Positions 51,154 through 60,592 of a DNA stretch of 64,000 nucleotides are shown here, one piece after another (the first letter of the stretch is position 1; each line of letters opens with the position of its first letter). The translations under genes were made by a program, and so were the position numbers. The stretch spans positions 1 through 64,000 of the forward strand of contig JAQULM010000002.1 in assembly GCA_028718605.1 (NCBI GenBank), in the 5' to 3' direction. The notes below the pieces were generated by a model, which was not told where the DNA came from, ran no database searches, and saw only the letters and a program-made list of their open reading frames with translations. The stretch is from Patescibacteria group bacterium (GTDB lineage: Bacteria > Patescibacteria > ABY1 > UBA10025 > JAHIVO01).

Positions 51154-54100
51154 CTATGGCGGCGTGATGACGGCAACGCACGCGGCATTATTCATACGGC
51201 TTACGTTGCCGAACCCATCCTCTGCTTCATAATCAACATAGAACGCTCCTGAATACCCAGTGGAATCCCATGTCCCAGTATAGAAATTATCAACTGGCGC
51301 TACATCATTAAGGCCGACACGCAAAATCTCAGCGCCATCCGGCTGCTGGATTATCGCGTCAACCCGACCAATGCCATCCGCATCCGTTACGAGCGTACCA
51401 AAATTGATGAGTGTGCCCGAACCAGCACTGCACGGGCTCACCTGTCCCATCGTGATTGACGGCGCTCCTTCTCCACGGACGTTTACGCGTATCTCGATGC
51501 TGGCACTCCGGTTCCCCGCTGCGTCAAGGGCATCAGCCTGGATCGTATGCCAACCATCTGAATATAACAGAGTGTTCAGCGGCCATGTCCACGCCCAGAC
51601 AGACGCGCACGCGCCCTCACAGGCCGCCTCTGTATTGCAGGCGGGGGCCGGATTCTGGCAAGCCGCTCCGCCGAGCGTAGCGCGCTGCAGATAGTCAACG
51701 TAGAAGTTAACGCGAGTCACTCCAATTTCATCAAAAGCATCGACGGTAATATCGGCAACACCATCTACCGCCGTGCCATCCGCTGGTGTATTCGGTATGA
51801 AGACAACCGTCGGGGGCGTTTCGTCCTTTTCCGGATTATCTATGCTCACCGTAATCCCTGCTGCGGCCGCAGAATTGCCTGCCAGGTCAAACGCGTACGC
51901 ATCAATATCATGGCTCCCATTTTCATACAGCTGCGTGTCGAGCACGGCGATAAAATCATCGCCACCGACCGGATTTGCTGACGCAAGAAACAGATTATCA
52001 ATATATACATCAACGCGCGCAATACCGCGGTCATCAACCGCGTGAACCCTGACGTCAACGTCATCGCTGATGGTAGCGCCATCCGCCGGCTCGGTGATTG
52101 CGACCGGATTCGGGGGATTGGGATCGTCATTATTGACGGTCACTGAAATGCCGACCTCCTTGGTATTCAATGCCTGATCATAGGCAACTGCCGCAAGGGT
52201 ATGCGCACCATTCAGCACCGCGGTGGTATCCCACACGTGCTGGCATGTCAGCGTACCCTCAGTGCCATTGCACGTACGGACAATCACGCCATCAATCGAT
52301 ATTTCAATATGATCGACGACTCTATTATCAGTCGCGAATGCATCAATCACAACCGCTGCACCGAATACCGTACTGCCTCCCACGGGCGACTTGAGCTCGA
52401 TATATGGAGTTGTCCCATCCGGACCGCCACCATTGTCAATCAGAATACGATACGAAATGCTCGACCAATTTCCGAGCGTGTCATAGGCGATCACAAGAAC
52501 GGTATGCTCTGCGTCGGTATACCCGGTGGTATTAAAATTCCACACCCATGCAGGCGGGCCATCCGTCCCATCGCTGTCAGTATACGTACGAACGCCGTCA
52601 ACGTAGAATTCCACACGGTCAACGCCGCTCTCCGCATCACTGGCGCTCACATCGAGCGCCCGCGTCCCGCTGAGAACCGTTACCCCGTTTCGTACAAGGC
52701 TATCAACGCCCGTGATTTCTGGCCCGGTCCGATCTGCCGCGGATCCAACGATATTTCGCGCATAGTTCACGCACGCGCAGTCAGCATTGGCAATTCCGCT
52801 GCATGGATCACCAACTGGCGGTACTGTCACCCACCCCTCTGGCCCGGTATACTCCATATTCGCGTACAGATTGGCGATTTCCCCCGTTGGATTCGTAATA
52901 TACAAATAGATATACGAATCAGGAATTATAGGCGGATCGTCTGGACATTGGTATGCCTTATCCGTATCGTCCCAGCAGGTTTCCTGGTTATAACCATCTG
53001 CCTCGGTGCATTCAGTCCCCCCTTCTTCATACGTATTCAGGGGGTCGACCGGCAGATCGCCACCCAGGGCATCACCGAGCGCTTCCTGCCATGACGGCCA
53101 ACGCGACGTGCTCATGCCGTTAATATACGAGCCGCCTTCAAGCAGCGGATAATGGCCGTTTGCTGCTTTATATTCAAGAAGCTTAATCCAGATGTCATCG
53201 AGATCGCCGACGCGCTGGATGTCCCGCTGGAGACTCTCTTTCTGTCCTGGAAGCAGATTCACGTTAAATTCCCAGTTATCAAGCATGCGGTTGAAAATAT
53301 CGATCGTCTGCGCTGAAGAATCGGGATGGTAGGACATCAGGTATATATTGGTGTATACGCGGCCGGCGACGAGGTTTGTCGCATTCACGTATACGGTCGT
53401 GCCGTCGCGGATCGCTGGATAACCATCAATAGTCAGCCCTTGGCCCTGTTGTGGCGGATACCCGAGCTGCAGCTGGTACCACTCGCGCAGGGACTTACCG
53501 CCCTCATTCTCAAACACGAGAATACCGATAGCGTCATCAGATGTCTTGGTCCATGACGCGCCAGCCTCGACGCACGTTGTCTCCGTGGTAAACGCGGCAA
53601 TGCTGCACGTACCGGGGTACACGAATAGGTACGACTTCAGCTTGCTGTCTATCCCGTCGTTCAGATTAACCGTTGCGGGATCGGCTTCCGTCACAATCAC
53701 TTCATCTGTGGACGCGAGCAGCGGCAGGTCGGTGCCATCACGGCAGTACCAGGTCGAGAAATTCATCACATAATTATTGTTGCCCCTTGTTGGAAATGGC
53801 GAATTATCAAGCTTCGGATACAATCCTGAATCCTCGAATGCAGGGTCATCATTGGTCGGCGGCAGTATGTTAGGCCAGGGACTCGAACACATCCTCGCAA
53901 GTATAATGCCCGCGTCAGTCACCTTGCCGATGCCGCCCGGGAGCAACGTCGATGCAGAGCCGTCCGCGGTCACGACCCATCGGCCGCGGCCGCTTGCATT
54001 ATCTGACGTCAGAAGGCATGCCAAACTATTTGAGCTCTCGGCAGGGCAGGGACCTTCGAAATTCGGCGGAACGATATCGCTCCCGTTATGGGTTGGAGTA

Positions 54101-57100
54101 AATACATTCTTTGGATCGTCTTCCTTCCAGGTAATTCTGATCGGATTGGGTGCTGGGCTAATTAAATTTGTGCCATCTTCGCTTACTGATTGTACGCTCC
54201 AAAATTGTTGGTACCCATCGGGAGGGGTTGCGGGATGATCCCCCGGTGCGCAATTGCTCGTTGAACACGTCATATATGAGGGTGAGGGGCGCGTCCACGC
54301 ACCGTCCCACCATTGGAACTTGAGATGGTCAATCGTGCAAATCCGGTTACCTGCATTGAAACCGCGCAAATATGTCACCCCGACATTATCTCCAATAGCG
54401 ACGCCAAAGGTATTTGTAGTCCTGCCAGTAGCTATCCAAACGTTAAAATTCTCGCTCGGATCAAATATCTCGTCAGGCGTAAAGGTAAATGACGTGTCCG
54501 TGTGTGTTAGCTTCCCAGGAATTACGCTGCCTCCAGAAATGGCAGATACTGTCGTCTCCGGAACTGTATTATCACCATAGACGAACGTACTCCAGTCCAT
54601 AGACTGGGAAAAGGTGAATGTAACGCTAATATTCCGGCACTGCGTCGCTGCGCTCGGCGACCAGCCGGCAATTTCCGGCCGCGGGTAGCAGCAATGGTCT
54701 GTGCGCTCGTCATCAAACCCGCATCCCATCGCAGAAACATCGCCGCAGTCCGAGTCCTCATCGCAACCGCAATACAAGCCGCGTTCATTGTTACCCGGCG
54801 CTGTGCAGTTCCATACGTCAGGCGTACACTTCAGCGTGCCAAGGGTCATCGCGCCGCCAGGTTCATCGTTCATATCGCCGTCATTGTCCTGGTCAGGATC
54901 GCAACACACCGTGCAGTCGTTTTCACCAACAGGCGGGTATGCGGCGCTATTAGGTGGCGTCGGTGCCTGATGCCGTGCTGTATCAATACATAAATAGTCT
55001 TCGGGGATATCGTCCAGCTCCGCGCCGGTCGAACATGTGCCGTTATTAGCAATATTGGATGGGAGCTGGCACCGGTCGCCGGGTACGCCAGTCGCGCACT
55101 CTGCCGCATCGACGCATACGCTGTACCCGAGTCCGCCGTCATACCGGCAACAATTCGTCGTAGTACAGTCCGCGTTTGAATTGCACTTCACCTTAAACGG
55201 CAGCGGATTGGACGGGCACATCGTATTTACCACATGCACGCCGCCGGACGATGCACCGACTTGCACCTCTGAACGAGTGATGCCGTCAACCGCCCACGAT
55301 CCGACTCGTGCAATAATATCATCGAATGTATCAATTAATCCTGGTGAAAACTGGACACCGCTCACCCCTGGTATTCCGACTGGTGCGAGCTTCGAGCCTG
55401 ACATAGATATCAAGTCGCCTTCTTCTCCGGTTTTTGGAGATAACGGGGGGCAGAGTACCGGCAATCCAGCTGCTGGAATTGGCTGCGGCGCCATGCAGTT
55501 TCCGCTCGCGCAATCTCCATTATCATCGCAGAAATTATATCCCTCGCCGAGCGCTGTCTGGGTACATATCCGCGCACAGTTGTTTCCAGTAACGTCAAAC
55601 CCATACACAGCGGGGTCGTTCTGCAGGCTGTCAATTGCCGTTGAGAGTCCGCCAGTTGCCGTGGATGTATTCACGTCAATGAGGTTTTGGCTCCCATTAG
55701 GATTCCCCGGCTCCTCGGCGATGATAAGCTCATTTGTCCAGCCGTTTTCGCAAATCTCAACATTGCCAGCGTCTCCGCCGATCTGCACATAGCTCGACGC
55801 AGGGTCATATGCTCTAAAGTAGCACCCCTCGATTGAAATCGGTTGGCCGGGTGGTCCATTATCGGGCAAAATAGAATTAATAACCGGCCGGCACCGATCA
55901 CGGACTTCATCGCATGTGCTCATGGGACACTCATCAAAACCGTCATTATCAGGATCAGAGCAATAATCCGGCCTGCTGAACGCGCATGAATCCAAATCAA
56001 CATTCACACGCCCCCGCGCTACTACGCTCTCGGCGGGAATGCGGGCATTCACATACGTTCTTCCCGAACCGGCGGACGTAACGGTACCGACATTGACCAC
56101 GTTCGCGACGGTCGCCACGCCCGCGGCGTCCGTGTCCCATGCCCATGTATAATCGCCGGGATCGACTATCGTACAGGCTGGGCCGAGCGCCATGGACGTA
56201 TAGTCAAAATTCTGGCCGGTCGCGTTGAACGTATGCGACGTCGGATTCATGGTCAACCGTTCAACCGGGCATGGGTCTGTATTGTCCTTAGTCAAAAATT
56301 TCCAATAATAATCCTGGTTCATGCGAACGCCTGATGAGCTCGTCACGTCGCGGGTGACCCGCATTTCATACCACGTCGCTGGCGTCAGGGCACCGTCTGG
56401 ATCCAGGACGGTTCCTTCTTCCCCTGCGCCTCCCCAGACAAAACGGGTAAGCCCACCCCCGACGAGGTCACCCAAGACTGTACATGCTTCAGTCGTGCAT
56501 GGGCGCAGGAAAACATTCGCGGGGTTGATAATCGATCCGTCATTCATATCATGCGTGAACCGCACACCGATATTCACATTGACGCATATGTCGTCAGTGT
56601 TTTTATACGGATTCGGTGATGGATAATCCGTCACCTGGCATGCACCGTCAGGACACTGGTCGTTATTGGTGCAGGCATCGCCCTCATTGGCGCCGCCGAC
56701 GCACGTCGAGGAACACGCGGTACTTTCAACGACCCGCGGAACGCCGCCGCACGGGACCTCAAACGGGATGCCATTGCTCTCGCCGATCGGATTCACGACC
56801 GTTACCTCATACGGATCGCCCGCATTCGGGACATCCGGAACTGAAATATTAATCTGCTGGTCAGCCCAGGGGGGGGTAATCGGCGCGTTTTCGGTCGTCG
56901 CATTGAGGGTAAACGGCACCGTGCCGGCAACATCACCAAAACCCTCGCCGTACAGTCTGACCGGATCAGTTACGACGCCGCATTCAACGTCGCTGCCGCA
57001 CAGGCCTGGTCCTGGGTCTTCATTCGTATACACAAATTCACCGATGTTCGTCCGCGTATTGTCGCTTCCGCGTACGAGCTGGATGCCGACACGTGAGGGA

Positions 57101-59226
57101 ACCGGACAATTATTCCAATCATTGCCCGGCACTGCTGAAATATCGCACGGCGTAACGCCAATCGCCGCTTCAAGTTCGGTAATTTCATTTACTTTTATTA
57201 TGACGTAGCTATTCTTCCAGGTCTCCTCACAGGGCGGATCAGGCGGCACTTCAGCCTGGACTGACTGGCCAGTCGCCAGGTTTCGGAAATATGCCTGGCC
57301 GCTGTCGCCAAAACCCGCGTCAGTATCGCCTCGTTTCCATACTGCAATATACTGCCCCTTACCGCCGTGGGGTTGCTTGGATAATCCCGAAATCTTTCCG
57401 ACCTGCGGGCTCCGCACGTCGAGATCAGCCGCATTACTGTCCGTCACGCACGTACCTCTAGGGCATTCCGTCGGGATCGCTGCCGGATTGCACGGGCCGA
57501 GGTCATTGTCTCCGCCAGAACACACGCCCGGGATAATCCGCACCACAACGCCACCGTCCACAGCACCGGACGTTGCCGTATCACCGTAAAATTGAGGGCG
57601 GCCACCAGGAACATGGGTTTCAATTGCGGTATCAGACCATCCCGCCCCCTGAATACAGCTCTGCGTCGGAAATTCATTGAAGTTCGGCGGGATATTATCA
57701 TCGAAACACGTATCGGTATGACCTACATTCCGTGAAAAATACAGGTTACCGCCGAGTCCAAAATTACTTCCATCAATCCGGACATGATTTGCCGCATTGT
57801 CGTACTGGCCGCTCGATGCGCCAAGGTCGGTAATACCCGTAATTTCAGGAATGCACCGGTTATTTGTCGTGTCGTCGTCCGCGAAAAAATTCCATGGAGC
57901 AGCTTCGTTCGGCGGATTTGGCTCTGGATAGCCATCAACGGTCATAAAATCGTCAACGACTGATCCTTCGTCAGCCGCGTTAAAATTGCCGTCGAGATGA
58001 TTACCGCATACGTCCTGAATGCCGAAGGTTTTGTCCCCGACAGTTCCAGCGAGCAATCTTACTGAGTACTGCTCGCTTTCTTGAAGCATCTGCAACGGCC
58101 GAGTTGAGAACATCTTTGGATCAGGATAGTAGATACGCTTCAATCCAGCCGGGACGCCAGCGACGTGCTCAAAACGGACCGTCCCTGTACATGTGTCACC
58201 AGGACCGCCCGGACAGTCACCGTCAACCAAGCACGGTTGCGTCTTTGTAACAGAACAATACGACGCCTTGATTGACGAAACGCGCATCTTGCTCGTGAAA
58301 CGCGCTTGCACGGGAGTATTAAGGCAGATATCAGTACCGCCATCCAGCGGATTGATCGCTTCTACTTGCGGTGGCTCAGTGAGTGTGGTTTCGCCAGTTG
58401 AAAATATCCAGCTGTCACCGAGGAATGGATCATACGTCGCCGCGGCGTCATCTATGCCGGCAGTATCCAGTGTCACTAAATACGTCGTATTCTGGAGATA
58501 ATCAGCAGTTGGCTCAAACACGACAATTTGCGGGTCAGTATCTACAGACCAGTTTCCTGCTACTTCATCGCCGACGCAATTCCCCGCACAGTCGCCAGAC
58601 GCGCAATCAGTATCATTCACGCAACCGGCTCCGCCCGCAGCGCCCCCCTGCACTGCGAGATGCGCGTTTCCCGCAACAGAACCAGCGGCAACGTCAGCAT
58701 TGAAATATACCTGGATAATACTGCACAACGGCACGTCATCTTCGGCGCGGCCCGGATCAACCCAGACGATATTCAGCCGCGGATTGCCGCCGCCTGGCAG
58801 CGATCCGGGTCCGCCTGCGCCACCGCCTGCGCCGGTGGCTTCCTGCACCCGCCGCATAATAAAGAAAACGATCGCCCATGCGAGTAATATAATAATCAAC
58901 CCAATAACCGCGCGCAGGAGTGTCTTCTTCGCGCGCGCGATCTGCTCTTCGTTCCCCCGCGCCGTCATCCACAAAAAACCGCCATACATAATCATGATGA
59001 CTGCAACAAGCCCTAAAAAGCCAAGAAACCATTGTACGATCCGGATAACTGTCGACATCAAATCCGCAGTGCCGAGCCCAAACGTCGCGCCGTATTCCGG
59101 ATTGATATTGACCTGTGCAAACACGGGGCTTGCGGTACCCAAAGCAACAGCGCCAAGGAGAATAGCTGCAGATATAAAACCAGCGATCACTCCAAGTAAA
59201 ATTTGCTTTGAGCTACCGTTCCGCAT
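51154..59226 (-). CDS. 2690-aa surface protein with an N-terminal VirB2-like pilin module
   Basis: Residues 9-37 are a signal or first helix. Residues 58-87 and 102-126 form the two-helix core of VirB2/T4SS-pilin proteins (MYGGFLWMTARGNEEQIARAKKT between them). A Gly-rich linker at 131-149 leads to a very long outward part. It contains Big_5-like and IPT/TIG Ig domains (VINSILPDNGPPGQPISIEG), cysteine-rich inserts of the C-x-DxDC-x-G-x-C type, a type-IV-pilin-like globular module at about 1995-2130, and five Ig repeats at the C-terminus (VDRVEFYVDGV, VDHIEISIDGV and similar). It likely assembles at the membrane and reaches far from the cell. Function is unknown. Confidence 0.85.
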   Translation of the reverse strand: MRNGSSKQILLGVIAGFISAAILLGAVALGTASPVFAQVNINPEYGATFGLGTADLMSTVIRIVQWFLGFLGLVAVIMIMYGGFLWMTARGNEEQIARAKKTLLRAVIGLIIILLAWAIVFFIMRRVQEATGAGGGAGGPGSLPGGGNPRLNIVWVDPGRAEDDVPLCSIIQVYFNADVAAGSVAGNAHLAVQGGAAGGAGCVNDTDCASGDCAGNCVGDEVAGNWSVDTDPQIVVFEPTADYLQNTTYLVTLDTAGIDDAAATYDPFLGDSWIFSTGETTLTEPPQVEAINPLDGGTDICLNTPVQARFTSKMRVSSIKASYCSVTKTQPCLVDGDCPGGPGDTCTGTVRFEHVAGVPAGLKRIYYPDPKMFSTRPLQMLQESEQYSVRLLAGTVGDKTFGIQDVCGNHLDGNFNAADEGSVVDDFMTVDGYPEPNPPNEAAPWNFFADDDTTNNRCIPEITGITDLGASSGQYDNAANHVRIDGSNFGLGGNLYFSRNVGHTDTCFDDNIPPNFNEFPTQSCIQGAGWSDTAIETHVPGGRPQFYGDTATSGAVDGGVVVRIIPGVCSGGDNDLGPCNPAAIPTECPRGTCVTDSNAADLDVRSPQVGKISGLSKQPHGGKGQYIAVWKRGDTDAGFGDSGQAYFRNLATGQSVQAEVPPDPPCEETWKNSYVIIKVNEITELEAAIGVTPCDISAVPGNDWNNCPVPSRVGIQLVRGSDNTRTNIGEFVYTNEDPGPGLCGSDVECGVVTDPVRLYGEGFGDVAGTVPFTLNATTENAPITPPWADQQINISVPDVPNAGDPYEVTVVNPIGESNGIPFEVPCGGVPRVVESTACSSTCVGGANEGDACTNNDQCPDGACQVTDYPSPNPYKNTDDICVNVNIGVRFTHDMNDGSIINPANVFLRPCTTEACTVLGDLVGGGLTRFVWGGAGEEGTVLDPDGALTPATWYEMRVTRDVTSSSGVRMNQDYYWKFLTKDNTDPCPVERLTMNPTSHTFNATGQNFDYTSMALGPACTIVDPGDYTWAWDTDAAGVATVANVVNVGTVTSAGSGRTYVNARIPAESVVARGRVNVDLDSCAFSRPDYCSDPDNDGFDECPMSTCDEVRDRCRPVINSILPDNGPPGQPISIEGCYFRAYDPASSYVQIGGDAGNVEICENGWTNELIIAEEPGNPNGSQNLIDVNTSTATGGLSTAIDSLQNDPAVYGFDVTGNNCARICTQTALGEGYNFCDDNGDCASGNCMAPQPIPAAGLPVLCPPLSPKTGEEGDLISMSGSKLAPVGIPGVSGVQFSPGLIDTFDDIIARVGSWAVDGITRSEVQVGASSGGVHVVNTMCPSNPLPFKVKCNSNADCTTTNCCRYDGGLGYSVCVDAAECATGVPGDRCQLPSNIANNGTCSTGAELDDIPEDYLCIDTARHQAPTPPNSAAYPPVGENDCTVCCDPDQDNDGDMNDEPGGAMTLGTLKCTPDVWNCTAPGNNERGLYCGCDEDSDCGDVSAMGCGFDDERTDHCCYPRPEIAGWSPSAATQCRNISVTFTFSQSMDWSTFVYGDNTVPETTVSAISGGSVIPGKLTHTDTSFTFTPDEIFDPSENFNVWIATGRTTNTFGVAIGDNVGVTYLRGFNAGNRICTIDHLKFQWWDGAWTRPSPSYMTCSTSNCAPGDHPATPPDGYQQFWSVQSVSEDGTNLISPAPNPIRITWKEDDPKNVFTPTHNGSDIVPPNFEGPCPAESSNSLACLLTSDNASGRGRWVVTADGSASTLLPGGIGKVTDAGIILARMCSSPWPNILPPTNDDPAFEDSGLYPKLDNSPFPTRGNNNYVMNFSTWYCRDGTDLPLLASTDEVIVTEADPATVNLNDGIDSKLKSYLFVYPGTCSIAAFTTETTCVEAGASWTKTSDDAIGILVFENEGGKSLREWYQLQLGYPPQQGQGLTIDGYPAIRDGTTVYVNATNLVAGRVYTNIYLMSYHPDSSAQTIDIFNRMLDNWEFNVNLLPGQKESLQRDIQRVGDLDDIWIKLLEYKAANGHYPLLEGGSYINGMSTSRWPSWQEALGDALGGDLPVDPLNTYEEGGTECTEADGYNQETCWDDTDKAYQCPDDPPIIPDSYIYLYITNPTGEIANLYANMEYTGPEGWVTVPPVGDPCSGIANADCACVNYARNIVGSAADRTGPEITGVDSLVRNGVTVLSGTRALDVSASDAESGVDRVEFYVDGVRTYTDSDGTDGPPAWVWNFNTTGYTDAEHTVLVIAYDTLGNWSSISYRILIDNGGGPDGTTPYIELKSPVGGSTVFGAAVVIDAFATDNRVVDHIEISIDGVIVRTCNGTEGTLTCQHVWDTTAVLNGAHTLAAVAYDQALNTKEVGISVTVNNDDPNPPNPVAITEPADGATISDDVDVRVHAVDDRGIARVDVYIDNLFLASANPVGGDDFIAVLDTQLYENGSHDIDAYAFDLAGNSAAAAGITVSIDNPEKDETPPTVVFIPNTPADGTAVDGVADITVDAFDEIGVTRVNFYVDYLQRATLGGAACQNPAPACNTEAACEGACASVWAWTWPLNTLLYSDGWHTIQADALDAAGNRSASIEIRVNVRGEGAPSITMGQVSPCSAGSGTLINFGTLVTDADGIGRVDAIIQQPDGAEILRVGLNDVAPVDNFYTGTWDSTGYSGAFYVDYEAEDGFGNVSRMNNAACVAVITPP

Positions 59227-59280
59227 GGTGGTAGGTAAACCTTTTTAAAAATATTTATCTCCGATGCTGAGTAAAATGCT

Positions 59281-59739
59281 TTATGCAGGATCGGGGGTAA
59301 GCTCTTTTTTCACAACCCGGGAAACAAACGTCCCGTCTGCTCTCCCCTTTACCTTTTTCATGACCGCTCCCATGACAGCTCCAAAAGCGGCGTTGTCTCC
59401 GAACATAGCGACGGTCTCCTGAACAACTTTTTTAACCGCAGCCTCATCGAGCTGCTGGGGGAGATATGCATTGATGACCGCAAGTTCCTTTCGCTCCTTT
59501 GCAGCGAGCTCCGGCCTGCCCCCCTTCTCAAACGCGTCGGCTGCTTCCCGCCGCTTCTTCGCCTGGGAATTCATGACTGCCATTGCTTCTTCGTCGGTGA
59601 GGCCTGCCTTCTGTTTTTTCAGGGTGATTGCCTCGTTATGCAGTGCACTTTTGACAAAACGCAATACGGACACATCGAATTCTCGATGCGCCCGGAGCGC
59701 TTCGCGTAAATCGCGTTCAATTGTTTCGAGCATGCCCAT
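59281..59739 (-). CDS. yqeY: GatB/YqeY domain protein
   Basis: The 152-aa protein matches the YqeY family, which resembles the C-terminal tRNA-binding part of GatB: LRFVKSALHNEAITLKK, then RREAADAFEKGGRPELAAKE and INAYLPQQLDE. Its cellular role is not settled. ATG 59739 is used, and 59733 is an alternative. It follows rpsU by 25 bases, the rpsU-yqeY pair common in bacteria. Confidence 0.92.
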   Translation of the reverse strand: MGMLETIERDLREALRAHREFDVSVLRFVKSALHNEAITLKKQKAGLTDEEAMAVMNSQAKKRREAADAFEKGGRPELAAKERKELAVINAYLPQQLDEAAVKKVVQETVAMFGDNAAFGAVMGAVMKKVKGRADGTFVSRVVKKELTPDPA

Positions 59740-59764
59740 GTGTAATTCGCGCTTACGTACACTT

Positions 59765-60055
59765 TTACCAACGCACTCGCGCTTCGAGAATTTTCTTGAT
59801 GGTGCCGCGTTTTTTCGGCCGCCGCGGGTCGATAAAATCGTCAAGTTTACCGATTTTTCGCAACAATTCTTTCTTATCACGGATCATCTTGCGTCTCGTA
59901 GCCTCCTGTTTCAATTTCAGCTTACTTTTCGTGCGTTCATGGAACCTGCCCCTCTTTGCGCGAATCAAAACCCCGCTCGCTTGTACCTTCTTGGTAAACC
60001 GCCGCACGAGACTTTCTGGAGATTCGCCTTCTTTACGTCGTACTTCTACTGGCAC
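59765..60055 (-). CDS. rpsU: 30S ribosomal protein bS21, GTG start
   Basis: The 96-aa basic protein begins (V)PVEVRRKEGESPESLVRRFTKK as bS21 and has a longer Lys/Arg-rich C-terminus than E. coli (71 aa). bS21 helps base-pair mRNA leaders with 16S rRNA. The start is GTG at 60055, with AAGGAGG 10 bases upstream. An ATG between them is out of frame. It has its own promoter and a roughly 95-base leader, unlike the leaderless genes of the window. Confidence 0.92.
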   Translation of the reverse strand: MPVEVRRKEGESPESLVRRFTKKVQASGVLIRAKRGRFHERTKSKLKLKQEATRRKMIRDKKELLRKIGKLDDFIDPRRPKKRGTIKKILEARVRW

Positions 60056-60152
60056 AGTACATTCACCTCCTTAAGATGGATGTAATCAATTAATTAATTT
60101 TGAAAACCTTCTGAACCGGTTTTACGCCGGACTTTTGAAAAATTGTGAGCTT

Positions 60153-60182
60153 AATATACCACACGTTTTACACTTTTGTCAA
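60153..60182 (-). promoter_or_regulatory. Promoter of rpsU-yqeY
   Basis: TTGACA (60182-60177) and TATATT (60158-60153) are 18 bases apart. The leader of about 95 bases ends with AAGGAGGTG before the GTG start. Confidence 0.65.
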
Positions 60183-60249
60183 CGCAAATCCCACAATACA
60201 CCGCTCTTGGCTTGTATTGTACGCGATAACTTCAAAATGTGCGCTAATA

Positions 60250-60591
60250 TTAGAGGATTCCTTCTAATTTCTTCCCCCCGAGCAGATGGATATGAATATG
60301 CCCAACTGCCTGGCCGCTATCTGGCCCAGTGTTCAAAACGATCTTGTAACCACTGCCGGCGATACCATGTTCTTGCGCAAGCTGCTTCGCCGCATAGAGC
60401 ATGTTCCCGAGCAGGGATTGGTCAGCCGCTGAGGCATCGTTCAGGGATACGATATGCTTCTTGGGAATCAACAAGAGATGAATGGGCGCCTTGGGAGCGA
60501 TATCGGGAATAACGATAAAATCATCAGTCTCTCGGATAAACCGTGCTGGCAGCTTTTTCTCAATTACTTTGCAGAAAATGCAGTCCGACAT
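60250..60591 (-). CDS. HIT family nucleotide-binding hydrolase
   Basis: The 113-aa protein begins SDCIFCKVIEKKLPARFI and ends with the histidine triad HIHIHLLGG. Such HINT proteins cleave nucleoside phosphoramidates and related adenylates. The ATG at 60591 lies 1 base after the hisS stop, so it is cotranscribed with hisS. Confidence 0.94.
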   Translation of the reverse strand: MSDCIFCKVIEKKLPARFIRETDDFIVIPDIAPKAPIHLLLIPKKHIVSLNDASAADQSLLGNMLYAAKQLAQEHGIAGSGYKIVLNTGPDSGQAVGHIHIHLLGGKKLEGIL

Positions 60592-60592
60592 A

